Counted from the first letter of the stretch, positions 5,899-12,881 are shown. The stretch is DNA of 19,600 nt from an uncultured bacterium (GCA_903824735.1 CAIJXO010000056.1:1-19600), one strand, 5' to 3'. Notes: generated by a model from the letters alone, not told the origin. Numbers and translations: made by a program.

Positions 5899-6933
5899 TT
5901 ATTTTACAATCTCGTACTTACCGTCTTTATTCTTCTTGAAGTACTTTGGATTCTGGAGATTGATGATGATGGTGTTCTCTTTCACATAACGTTCCTTCAT
6001 CACCTTTTGAATCACTTCTGATTTAGTTAATGGACCGTTCTTCTCGATAATCTTACGGATGACGTCCTTAACGACTCCGCTCATATAACCCCATTCAGAC
6101 AAAGCGTAAAGTCCACGACCGACAAGGACAAAGCGTGGATCTTTAATTAATTCATTATGACAAGTGGCAACATGGGCTTTAATCTTGAAAACCTCAGTGA
6201 TGGTCCTAGCAACTTCTCTGAAGTGAATTGGTGAACCGTGTTTGCGAATAATCAAATAAGCATAATCGCGCATACCTTTGGTGCTAATATTTGATGATTC
6301 AGATTTACCCCATTCGCCTAGTGGGTTCTTGCCAATTTTCTTGGACAAAGCTAACCAACGCTTAGCAATCTCTTCATTCTTGTATTTCTCAGAAACATCC
6401 TCAACGTGCTCAAGAAAGGCTTTGATAATATCTGGTTCAGACATTAAGTCGTCACTCTTCAAGCTTGAATAGAGTTTTCTCAGAGCTTCGTGAACTTTCT
6501 CTGAAAGAGTATTGTCGATAAACCAACGATGTTTGAAATCATCGTCTTCCTTGATCTTTGTAAAAGGATGACCGACGACAAGTAAGAAGTTTACATGGCT
6601 CTGAACTGAAGTATTATTTGAAACATGATCGAGCAAATCTTGCTCGACGACGATTCCACCCAACTCATGAATTATCTGTTCAATTTCATCAAAGGTCGCT
6701 TTTTCCTCAGTATATTGCTTGGATTTTCTTATAACAGTCAAAGCGTGGTTTTCAATCTGTCTAACTCGCTCACGGGTAATACCGTAAGTCTGGCCGATAG
6801 CATCAAGGGTCATTGGTTCTGCATCCTTGCCCAAGCCATAACGCTTGGTCATTACATCTTTTGAACGAACGGAGAGAGCTCCGATCAATCTCTTGCTAGC
6901 TTGCTTCGGTTTAAAGTTAATTGAAGTTGACAT
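5899..6933 (-). CDS. Sigma-70 region 4-like / HARE-HTH DNA-binding protein
   Basis: This is a 344-aa putative transcription regulator. Residues ~40-70 (MTLDAIGQTYGITRERVRQI, continuing ENHAL) are a near-canonical sigma region 4.2 helix-turn-helix, the part that contacts the -35 element, but there is no region 2 to melt DNA. Residues ~221-282 look like a HARE-HTH winged helix as in RpoE/delta and ASXL proteins (HGSPIHFREVARTI, then RFVLVGRGLYALSEWGY). A second winged-helix-like unit follows (IEKNGPLTKSEVIQKVMKER). The middle third is helical and unassigned. It has its own sigma-70 promoter overlapping the end of leuS and its own terminator, so it is a single-gene unit. It may modulate RNA polymerase rather than act as a full sigma factor (inference). 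Confidence 0.75.
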   Translation of the reverse strand: MSTSINFKPKQASKRLIGALSVRSKDVMTKRYGLGKDAEPMTLDAIGQTYGITRERVRQIENHALTVIRKSKQYTEEKATFDEIEQIIHELGGIVVEQDLLDHVSNNTSVQSHVNFLLVVGHPFTKIKEDDDFKHRWFIDNTLSEKVHEALRKLYSSLKSDDLMSEPDIIKAFLEHVEDVSEKYKNEEIAKRWLALSKKIGKNPLGEWGKSESSNISTKGMRDYAYLIIRKHGSPIHFREVARTITEVFKIKAHVATCHNELIKDPRFVLVGRGLYALSEWGYMSGVVKDVIRKIIEKNGPLTKSEVIQKVMKERYVKENTIIINLQNPKYFKKNKDGKYEIVK

Positions 6934-6977
6934 ATTGATAAAATAATTGTTTTGACTAATAATAATGTCTTGGGTCT

Positions 6978-7006
6978 AATATAGCACTACTCGGATTTTT
7001 AGTCAA
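6978..7006 (-). promoter_or_regulatory. Sigma-70 promoter of the sigma-4/HARE gene
   Basis: On the minus strand TTGACT (7006-7001) and TATATT (6983-6978) are separated by 17 bp. The -35 is 3 nt from the leuS stop codon. Transcription should start near 6971, giving a leader of about 37 nt with no Shine-Dalgarno. Confidence 0.75.
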
Positions 7007-7009
7007 ATG

Positions 7010-9472
7010 CTAGTCGGTAATGACACTAAGGATCTTCTCTTTTATAAACATAACCTTTTTAATTTGCTTACCGGCCATCCATTTTGCAACCTCAGGCAAT
7101 GCGTAAGCAATTTTCTCTACTTCCGCCTGAGCAGTACCGACGGCCACTTCAAAATTGGCTCTTGGTTTACCATTAATCTGAACTACAACCGTCACGTTTT
7201 CAGAGACGATTTTCTTAGCATCAAAGTCAGGCCAGGTCTGAATATGAATCGATTTTTTATTACCCAAATTCGCCCAAATTTCTTCGGTGATATGCGGAGC
7301 AAAAGGTGCCAATAGTTTCAAGATGATTTCGTAATTATCTCGACTCAACTCCACCTTTTCAGCGGCATTTATCAGAATCATTAAGGCTGAAATGACCGTG
7401 TTGAAATTGAATCCAAGAATATCCTCAGTCACTTTCTTAATCGTGCGGTGCAAAATCATCTCAAATTCCTTGTTCTCTACTGGTCCATTACCATCAGAAA
7501 TTTTTTCTTGTAACTTCCAAACGCGTTCCAAGAATCTTCGAGATCCAACCATGTTATCGGTACTCCAAGAGATTTCCTGCTCAAACGGTCCCATGAACAT
7601 TTCGTAGACACGTAAAGTGTCGGCTCCGACATTTTTTACTACGTCATCGGGGTTTACCACATTCCCCCATCTCTTACTCATCTTGCGGTTGTCCGAACCA
7701 AGAATCATTCCCTGATTTTTCAATCGCATAAACGGTTCCTTGGTACTGACCACGCCGGTATCGTATAAGAATTTGTGCCAAAAACGGGCATAAATAAGGT
7801 GTCTAGTCGCATGTTCAGTTCCACCGACATAAAGGTCAACTGGCGCCCAGTATTTCTCTTTCTTGGAATCTACTAGTGCCTTGGAATTTTTAGAATCCAT
7901 GTAGCGTAAATAGTACCAAGACGAACCGGCCCATTGTGGCATAGTGTTGGTCTCTCTTTTGGCTTTACCTTTGCACTTTGGACATTTCGTATTCACCCAC
8001 TTTTCAATATTCGCAAGTGGTGATTCACCGGTTCCCGTTGGTTCATAGAACTTCACTTTCGGTAAAACTACTGGCAGTTCTTTTTCAGGCACTGGCACCA
8101 CGCCACATCTTTCACAGTGCACAACTGGAATTGGCTCGCCCCAATAACGCTGACGTGAAAAGACCCAATCACGAAGTTTATAATTTACCTTTCTCTCGCC
8201 AAGTCCTTTGTTTACGATGTAATCAATTATTTTCTGACGTGACTCTGACCAAGTCAAACCTTTAAACTCCTCCGGCGACTGAAGAATACCGTCTGGCTGT
8301 CGGTAAAATACCTCATTTCTTTTTACTTTTTGCGCTAGATCATCATCCTTTGGTAATAAGACAGTCTTAAATGGAATATTATATTTCTTGGCAAAATTGA
8401 AATCTCTTTCGTCGTGGGCACTACAATTAACAATACCAGTACCATAATCGACTAAGACGTAAGACGCAATCCAAATTGGTAAATCACCCGTTCCAAATGG
8501 ATTTTTAACATAGCGACCGGTGAATATTCCCTCAAGGTCATTTTCAACGTCAAATTTATTTTTTCTTTTTTTATCGACAATCATCTCCACAAAATCTAGT
8601 ACCGTTTTTTCTTGTGGTGTACCTCTTACTAGATCTTTAACCATTGGATGCTCTGGAGCAATGACAGTAAAAGTCTGTGCCAGGAAAGTCTGTGGAATTG
8701 AGTCGTAAACCTCGAATTTGATTTCCAGATCTTTTACTTCTTGTTTAAAATTAACCCCTTCGCTGCGGCCAATCCAATTACGTTGGCTTTCTTTAATGCT
8801 TTCTGGCCAATTCAAATCATCAATATCTTTTAGGAGTCGATCAGCATAATCAGTGATTTTAAGTACCCACTGACGCATTGGTTTCTTTTCAATCACGCTA
8901 CCACAGCGTTCACATTTACCGTTTTCCAAGTCTTCATTGGCCAAACCGGTTTTACATGATGGGCACCAATTGATCGGTGCAAAACTTTCATAGGCTAAGC
9001 CTTTTTTAAGTAGCTGGACGAATATCCACTGTGTCCATTTATAATAGGCAGGGTCAGTAGTGTTAATCTCTCGATTCCAATCGTAGTTGAGGCCGATCAT
9101 TTCCATCTGCTCTTTATAACGCTTTACATTGATGACGGTTTGAGCAACTGGATTCGTTTTGTTCTTGATCGCATAGTTTTCGGCCGGTAGACCAAAAGCA
9201 TCCCAGCCCATTGGGTGAAGCACATTAAAACCGTGCATTTTCTTGTAACGCGAATAGACATCGGTGGCAATATAACCGCGTGGATGGCCGACGTGTAGAC
9301 CCTGACCAGACGGATAAGGAAACATATCCAAAATAAAGAATTTTGGTTTATCAGTTTTATCGGATGTCTTGTTTAGACTAGTCTTGTCCCAAATCTTGCG
9401 CCATTTTGGTTCAATTTTTTGATGATCGTAGTTTTTAGCAACGGCTGGGATATTCTTTTTTACACTTTTCAT
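7010..9472 (-). CDS. leuS: Leucyl-tRNA synthetase
   Basis: LeuRS charges tRNA-Leu and proofreads misactivated amino acids. The 820-aa class I enzyme shows FPYPSGQGLHVGHPRGY with the HIGH-equivalent HVGH at residues 60-63, two CxxC zinc-ribbon-like pairs (CPSCKTGLANEDLENGKCERC), and a CP1 editing domain ending in LPIWIASYVLVDYGTGIV and CSAHDERDFNFAKKY. The second ribbon is CERC...CPKC, then WYYLRYMDS, and the KMSKS loop appears as KMSKR-WGN at 597-604. It is slightly shorter than common bacterial LeuRS. No Shine-Dalgarno precedes ATG 9472; the gene follows the four-TM protein by 11 nt and is probably co-transcribed with it. There is no terminator after it, only the promoter of the next gene. 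Confidence 0.96.
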   Translation of the reverse strand: MKSVKKNIPAVAKNYDHQKIEPKWRKIWDKTSLNKTSDKTDKPKFFILDMFPYPSGQGLHVGHPRGYIATDVYSRYKKMHGFNVLHPMGWDAFGLPAENYAIKNKTNPVAQTVINVKRYKEQMEMIGLNYDWNREINTTDPAYYKWTQWIFVQLLKKGLAYESFAPINWCPSCKTGLANEDLENGKCERCGSVIEKKPMRQWVLKITDYADRLLKDIDDLNWPESIKESQRNWIGRSEGVNFKQEVKDLEIKFEVYDSIPQTFLAQTFTVIAPEHPMVKDLVRGTPQEKTVLDFVEMIVDKKRKNKFDVENDLEGIFTGRYVKNPFGTGDLPIWIASYVLVDYGTGIVNCSAHDERDFNFAKKYNIPFKTVLLPKDDDLAQKVKRNEVFYRQPDGILQSPEEFKGLTWSESRQKIIDYIVNKGLGERKVNYKLRDWVFSRQRYWGEPIPVVHCERCGVVPVPEKELPVVLPKVKFYEPTGTGESPLANIEKWVNTKCPKCKGKAKRETNTMPQWAGSSWYYLRYMDSKNSKALVDSKKEKYWAPVDLYVGGTEHATRHLIYARFWHKFLYDTGVVSTKEPFMRLKNQGMILGSDNRKMSKRWGNVVNPDDVVKNVGADTLRVYEMFMGPFEQEISWSTDNMVGSRRFLERVWKLQEKISDGNGPVENKEFEMILHRTIKKVTEDILGFNFNTVISALMILINAAEKVELSRDNYEIILKLLAPFAPHITEEIWANLGNKKSIHIQTWPDFDAKKIVSENVTVVVQINGKPRANFEVAVGTAQAEVEKIAYALPEVAKWMAGKQIKKVMFIKEKILSVITD

Positions 9473-9483
9473 TGTAGTTTAGA

Positions 9484-10002
9484 TTAATTCTTAAATTTCT
9501 TGACCGCAAAGTAGATCAGGGCACACAGGGCCAGAAACAGAATTAATACATGAACTACATCATTGGCATCAGACCAATAACGTATCGACGCAATTATAAT
9601 CGACAAGATACCACCCATCGCAAAAGATACAGATATAAGATTATTGAAAGCTAAGATAAAACTTAGAGCAAGTAAGATTACACCGAGCACGACAAGGGCG
9701 ATGAACACATTACGGTTGTAGACTTCGTTTACATCATTGAATTGTTTCTGACAAGTGAAGTACGGATCACAGTAACCTTTTGGTGTACTGTTAATCTCCA
9801 CAGCTCCGTTGCTACCATTCCACTGACCACCGACTGCGACGCAGGCTTCCTTGGTGTTGTAATCAACTATCTGCTCTTGCTTGCAGTAGTTCTCATATTT
9901 CGGTGATTCGTAGACCAGACTGATTAAATAATTAAAGAAAAGGTTGATAACAATCACAATTCCAATAATTAGCGACCATTTTATAACTGGTGAATGTTGC
10001 AT
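9484..10002 (-). CDS. Four-TM membrane protein with a cysteine-containing outside loop (172 aa)
   Basis: I do not recognise a characterised family. Hydrophobic segments fall at residues ~9-31, ~98-117, ~121-140 and ~147-166. Between the first and second lies a ~65-residue polar loop with four cysteines (YCKQEQ, EACVAVGGQW, YCDPYFTCQKQF), a spacing that would allow two disulphides if the loop is extracytoplasmic. The C-terminus is basic (KKFKN), consistent with a cytoplasmic end. It lies between ychF and leuS on the same strand; TATAAT ends 6 nt before ATG 10002, suggesting its own leaderless mRNA that may include leuS. A housekeeping envelope protein of this lineage is plausible, but no function can be given. 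Confidence 0.7.
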   Translation of the reverse strand: MQHSPVIKWSLIIGIVIVINLFFNYLISLVYESPKYENYCKQEQIVDYNTKEACVAVGGQWNGSNGAVEINSTPKGYCDPYFTCQKQFNDVNEVYNRNVFIALVVLGVILLALSFILAFNNLISVSFAMGGILSIIIASIRYWSDANDVVHVLILFLALCALIYFAVKKFKN

Positions 10003-10008
10003 ACTAAT

Positions 10009-10014
10009 ATTATA
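10009..10014 (-). promoter_or_regulatory. -10 element placed for leaderless transcription of the four-TM protein gene
   Basis: The minus strand reads TATAAT, 6 nt, ATG (10002), overlapping the ychF stop codon. No clear -35 is visible. The placement matches the other leaderless-type starts in this window. Confidence 0.45.
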
Positions 10015-11107
10015 TCCTAAACTCCATCACATCGCCATCTTTGACGATATACTCTTTACCCTCGGTTTTAATCAAACCTTTTTCACGGGCAGTAGCATAG
10101 GAGCCAGCGGAAAGTAGTGCATCCCAATGAATAACTTCAGCACGTACAAACCTTTCTTTAAAATCAGCGTGGATGGCGGTTCCGGCCTCTGGAGCGGTCC
10201 AGCCTTTTTTGATGGTCCAAGCACGAGTTTCATCTTCCCCAGTGGTAAAGTAAGTAATAAGACCCAAGATATCATAACCGGCTCGAATCAAATCATTAAT
10301 ACCATCGTCTTTTACACCCAAGCCACTTTTCATTTCTTTTTTTTCCGCATCTGACATTTCTTTCATATCATGTTCAATACCCGCATCGACAATCACATAC
10401 TTTGAATTTGATTCTTTGAAAAACTTGAGCAGTTTTTGGTAGCGCTCATCATTTAATTCGTCGAGATTTGTGCCACCAGCTTTTTTATTCAAAACATAGA
10501 CGATCGGCTTCATGGTCAGGAGATGCAAAGACTTAACCGCTACCATTTCTTTTTCATCAAACGGAATAGTATTGGCTAGCTTCCCTTCCTCGAGGATTTT
10601 TTCAAGCTTTAGTAATGCTCCGTGTTCGATTACCGCTTCTTTCTTGCCGCTTTTTATTTCCCGACTTATATTCCCTATTCTTTTCGAGACAGTTTGCATA
10701 TCAGCAAGAATGAGCTCGAGGTTAATGACCTCGATATCTTTCATTGGCTCGATTTTACCGTCGACATGAATCACGTTTGTATCTTCAAAAATACGCACCA
10801 CTTCAGCAATCGCATCGGTCTCGCGAATGTTGGTCAAAAATTGATTACCCAATCCTTCACCAGCCGAAGCACCTTTCACGAGACCGGCAATGTCCACGAA
10901 TTCAACAGCAGCAGGAATCTTCTTCAGTGATTTTGAAAATTCATTTAGCTTTTCTAATCGCTCGTCAGGAACAGCCACCACTCCGACTGAAGGATCAATT
11001 GTACAAAATGGATAATTTTCAGCCGGTACACTCTTTTTAGTAAGCGCGTTAAACAAGGTAGACTTTCCGACGTTTGGTAGACCGACGATTCCGATGGATA
11101 ATGACAT
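10010..11107 (-). CDS. ychF: Redox-regulated ATPase YchF (Obg-related P-loop protein)
   Basis: YchF is a ribosome-associated P-loop NTPase of the Obg family that prefers ATP and responds to oxidative stress. The 365-aa protein begins MSLSIGIVGLPNVGKSTLFN (Walker A, residues 9-16), has the YchF-specific AENYPFCTIDPSVGVV and VDIAGLVKGASAGEGLGNQF (switch II region), a G4-position segment VLNKKAGG, and a C-terminal TGS domain ending EYIVKDGDVMEFRI. Length is normal. No Shine-Dalgarno precedes ATG 11107; TATATT ends 6 nt upstream inside the block shared with alaS. It diverges from the second plus-strand cassette, just as alaS diverges from the first. Confidence 0.96.
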   Translation of the reverse strand: MSLSIGIVGLPNVGKSTLFNALTKKSVPAENYPFCTIDPSVGVVAVPDERLEKLNEFSKSLKKIPAAVEFVDIAGLVKGASAGEGLGNQFLTNIRETDAIAEVVRIFEDTNVIHVDGKIEPMKDIEVINLELILADMQTVSKRIGNISREIKSGKKEAVIEHGALLKLEKILEEGKLANTIPFDEKEMVAVKSLHLLTMKPIVYVLNKKAGGTNLDELNDERYQKLLKFFKESNSKYVIVDAGIEHDMKEMSDAEKKEMKSGLGVKDDGINDLIRAGYDILGLITYFTTGEDETRAWTIKKGWTAPEAGTAIHADFKERFVRAEVIHWDALLSAGSYATAREKGLIKTEGKEYIVKDGDVMEFRI

Positions 11108-11112
11108 GGTAA

Positions 11113-11149
11113 AAATATAGCTTAAAATAAGGATTTAATATAGGTTGAC
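11113..11149. repeat. Shared back-to-back promoter block, copy 2
   Basis: Positions 11113-11132 match 481-500 at 19 of 20 bases. The block end to TTGAC distance is 12 nt in both copies. Identity in the spacer is partial. The flanking coding sequences (ychF, alaS) are unrelated, so this is not duplication of the neighbouring genes. Confidence 0.6.
11114..11119 (-). promoter_or_regulatory. -10 element placed for leaderless transcription of ychF
   Basis: The minus strand reads TATATT, 6 nt, ATG (11107): the same hexamer and spacing as at alaS. No good -35 is visible. It lies within the repeated promoter block. Confidence 0.5.
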
Positions 11150-11173
11150 AAAAATATTATTTGGGTGTATAAT
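11145..11173 (+). promoter_or_regulatory. Consensus sigma-70 promoter of the second small-gene cassette
   Basis: TTGACA (11145-11150), 17-bp spacer, TATAAT (11168-11173): both hexamers are full consensus. AT-rich DNA upstream could act as an UP element. Transcription should begin near 11180, leaving a leader of about 50 nt. Confidence 0.88.
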
Positions 11174-11200
11174 AGTAAAAGTTTCAAAAAAGCACGGCAA

Positions 11201-11216
11201 TGGTGGACCTACACCA
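11201..11216 (+). other. Leader hairpin just upstream of the Shine-Dalgarno
   Basis: TGGTG (11201-11205) and CACCA (11212-11216) form a perfect 5-bp stem around GACCTA. It ends 3 nt before GGAG (11220-11223). It occupies the same place as the 550-580 hairpin of the first cassette, and both leaders carry GGCAAT upstream and CATGGAG across the SD. Confidence 0.4.
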
Positions 11217-11230
11217 CATGGAGAAAATCA

Positions 11231-11560
11231 GTGAAAGCTAAAGACTCTGTCCTCAGGAATATAGCCCTGCTCTGGATTGCGCTCGTGATAGGCCTCATCG
11301 GAGGCACATACATGCAGATGCTGGCGGCAAACAAAATGATCCGAGAGGTGCGAATGCTGCCGGCCAAGGTCTACCTCAGTAAGGGATTCGATCCCGAAGT
11401 GGACCACGGCTCGCCGCCCATCTACGGATCGTACCAGGTGGACGAGGCGGTGCGGAAGGTACTCGTGGCGAATACAAACGTCTTCGTGCGCATGGTCGAC
11501 GGCAACATCACCTTCGTTAAAACGAAGCACTGGTTCCGCCGAAAGCCCATCGGGCACTAG
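11231..11560 (+). CDS. Small single-pass membrane protein of unknown function (109 aa)
   Basis: I do not recognise this family. The GTG at 11231 is chosen because GGAG (11220-11223) lies 7 nt upstream; the in-frame GTG at 11165 lies inside the promoter and cannot be used. The protein begins MKAKDSVLRN, then a hydrophobic helix (IALLWIALVIGLIGGTYMQM, residues ~11-30), then an ~80-residue polar domain containing PAKVYLSKGFDPEVDHGSPP and ending in the basic HWFRRKPIGH. The Lys/Arg-poor flank after the helix does not fix topology clearly; an outside C-terminal domain is the simplest reading. Many codons end in C or G, unlike adjacent genes, suggesting foreign origin or strong expression. The 5' shell (promoter block, leader layout, GTG start) matches the cassette at 513-899, but the proteins do not align by eye. 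Confidence 0.65.
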   Translation: MKAKDSVLRNIALLWIALVIGLIGGTYMQMLAANKMIREVRMLPAKVYLSKGFDPEVDHGSPPIYGSYQVDEAVRKVLVANTNVFVRMVDGNITFVKTKHWFRRKPIGH

Positions 11561-11562
11561 TC

Positions 11563-11613
11563 GGTCCCGCTTGTGGGGTGGAAATGGTTCCACTTTCACG
11601 AGTGGGACCTTTT
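11563..11613 (+). terminator. Very long intrinsic terminator of the second cassette
   Basis: A hairpin spans 11563-11609. GGTCCCGCTTGTG pairs with CACGAGTGGGACC (two G-U pairs), and the stem continues through further G-U pairs and a one-base bulge to GTGGAA/TTCCAC around loop ATGG. The total is about 21-22 bp. TTTT-CC-TTT follows. It starts 2 nt after the TAG stop. Confidence 0.85.
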
Positions 11614-11620
11614 CCTTTAC

Positions 11621-11685
11621 CTAAGAATATTTCATCAGCCCCGCAAGCTCATCTTTATGCTTCATCATTGACGGCCACTTGCATC
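11621..11685 (-). pseudogene. Degraded 3' end of a paralogue of the 76-aa gene at 12942-13172
   Basis: Read on the minus strand, this stretch encodes MMKHKDELAGLMKYS followed by TAG; the intact gene ends MMKHKDVLADLMK. Nucleotide similarity continues upstream through CAAGTGGCC (intact copy CAAGCGGCC), but a deletion of about 6-8 bases breaks the frame, and similarity ends near the palindrome at 11687. Only the last ~20 codons remain and no start is present. It lies directly downstream of the NYN gene, so the WYL-NYN module is bordered by this remnant on one side and the intact gene on the other. Confidence 0.7.
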
Positions 11686-11686
11686 G

Positions 11687-11698
11687 AATCTATAGATT
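11687..11698. repeat. 12-bp perfect palindrome at the junction of remnant and NYN gene
   Basis: AATCTATAGATT is its own reverse complement. It includes the NYN gene's TAG stop and marks the point where similarity to the 76-aa gene is lost. It is too short and lacks the T-run of a convincing terminator. It could be a recombination scar or a protein site, or chance. Confidence 0.5.
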
Positions 11699-12586
11699 TG
11701 CTATATTATTGACATCACGCCCCGTGGAGAAATCCACGGGGATATTGTTTTCTAGAGCAAGATAGTTTTTAAGCTGCTCCACCGAACACAAATATAAACC
11801 CTGCTTTATCTCTTCATACTCCTTTCCTTTATGTCCTGATGCAAAGACGACAATTACTTTCTTGCCTTTACTAATTAGATCTTTCACTAACGCAGCATAA
11901 TCGCCGTCACCGCTGAAAAGTATTAGTTGATTGAAGCCATCAGTAAGATTAAAGACATCGCGCGCAATTTCGACATCGAAGTCACATTTCCTTCGGAGAA
12001 CTGGCTGTGAAAGGTTCCCCTGTAATTCAGTTATGTTTATGTTCAGCTTTTTTAATTCTTCATCCAAAGTATTAATGAGCTCATAAACATTGTTATATAT
12101 TTCTCCATCCTTTTTGGCATACGATGGTGTCGTCCCAATAATGTGTTGTTGCCCATCATCCCCAATATCGAAATCAGGATCCTCTTCCCCTAGTCTGGTC
12201 TCTATGGTTTCCTTTAATTTATACAGTTTGGAAGCAATATCTGAGTTTGCAATCTTAATATTGTCTAGAACATCAAATAACTCTTTAATTATTTTTTTAA
12301 AATGAGATTTATCCAGAGAAACGGGGATAAATTTTACCTCTTTTGATATAACATTAAACCCCGTCTGAAGTGCCTCAGCATTAAACTCCTCAGAATAAGC
12401 TTTGCCAGTTTCGATTCCATAATATAATCTCTTATCAAAGACTTCTGGGAAACTTGATAGATACTCAAACAGCTTTTTAACATCAATACTCCACTTGAGA
12501 CTCTTGTTCCAACCATAGACATTCGCCCAGTCAATTATCGCCAGAGTTTTACCGTTTAATTTTAGATTAAAATCTTTCTTAATCAT
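11690..12586 (-). CDS. NYN (LabA/DUF88-type) domain protein, putative ribonuclease
   Basis: NYN domains are PIN-like folds that use clustered aspartates to bind metal and cut RNA. From ATG 12586 the protein is 298 aa. It has KTLAIIDWANVYGW (D19, N22) at the N-terminus, KCDFDVEIARDVFNLTDGFN (D202, D204) in the middle and LILFSGDGDYAALVKDLISK (D227, D229) followed by KKVIVVFASG near the C-terminus, the expected acidic set. The stretch between residues ~90 and ~195 is a long insertion relative to a minimal NYN core, largely helical and acidic. An in-frame ATG at 12718 is rejected because it would overlap the upstream gene by about 130 nt and add non-domain residues. The gene starts 1 nt after the WYL-protein stop, so the pair is probably translationally coupled. 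Target unknown. Confidence 0.75.
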   Translation of the reverse strand: MIKKDFNLKLNGKTLAIIDWANVYGWNKSLKWSIDVKKLFEYLSSFPEVFDKRLYYGIETGKAYSEEFNAEALQTGFNVISKEVKFIPVSLDKSHFKKIIKELFDVLDNIKIANSDIASKLYKLKETIETRLGEEDPDFDIGDDGQQHIIGTTPSYAKKDGEIYNNVYELINTLDEELKKLNINITELQGNLSQPVLRRKCDFDVEIARDVFNLTDGFNQLILFSGDGDYAALVKDLISKGKKVIVVFASGHKGKEYEEIKQGLYLCSVEQLKNYLALENNIPVDFSTGRDVNNIANL

Positions 12587-12587
12587 A

Positions 12588-12848
12588 CTAGGAAATTTCA
12601 ACTGGGTATCTTGGATTAAAGGTCTCATCTGTGATTTCAATACTTTGTATCCTATTAATAGAGAAACGACGTATACCATCCTTACTTTTATCCCAAGCAA
12701 AGAGTCCGTCCTCACCATTGTCCTGACTTAGACTATAGGGTTCAACATAACGCCATCCCTCACTTGTACCATCTTTTTCTAAATAAATTATGCGAAGTAT
12801 CTTTTGTGCTTTTGCCCCCAGTCTGATTGTGTCTATTACATTATTCAT
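12588..12848 (-). CDS. Stand-alone WYL-domain protein (86 aa)
   Basis: WYL domains are Sm-like ligand-binding modules, usually C-terminal in HTH regulators and common in phage-defence and CRISPR regulation. This 86-aa protein is almost entirely WYL: RIIYLEKDGTSEGWRYVEPYSL (RYVEPY at 33-38), GLFAWDKSKDG, then IRRFSINRIQSIEITDETF (59-77), which match the strands and conserved arginines of the family. No DNA-binding helix-turn-helix is present, so it is not a complete transcription factor; it could sense a nucleic acid or nucleotide ligand and control its partner directly (inference). It is the first gene of a two-gene unit with the NYN protein, 1 nt apart. No good promoter or Shine-Dalgarno is evident in the ~90 nt upstream. 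The domain call is confident; the role is not. Confidence 0.75.
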   Translation of the reverse strand: MNNVIDTIRLGAKAQKILRIIYLEKDGTSEGWRYVEPYSLSQDNGEDGLFAWDKSKDGIRRFSINRIQSIEITDETFNPRYPVEIS

Positions 12849-12881
12849 AATTGCTTAAATGTTAACACAAAATAGCATCAT

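Noticed and set aside
481..11149. Transposon or integron ends around the two cassettes
   Set aside because: No terminal inverted repeats, target duplications, attC-like sites or recombinase genes are visible; only the promoter-side block is shared.
11165..11230. Longer GTG start (11165) for the second cassette protein
   Set aside because: It lies in the spacer and -10 of a perfect sigma-70 promoter, so it cannot be translated from that transcript.
11228..11599. Minus-strand 123-codon open frame opposite the second cassette
   Set aside because: No promoter or SD, runs through the terminator stem, and lacks domain features; antisense shadow of a GC-rich gene.
12587..12718. Longer start for the NYN protein at 12718
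   Set aside because: It would overlap the WYL gene by about 130 nt in another frame and add 44 residues with no NYN similarity; ATG 12586 fits 1 nt after the WYL stop.
12849..12881. Promoter for the WYL-NYN unit
   Set aside because: Several AT-rich hexamers (TATGAT, TAACAT) are present but none combines a usable -35 with proper spacing; not supported well enough to list.
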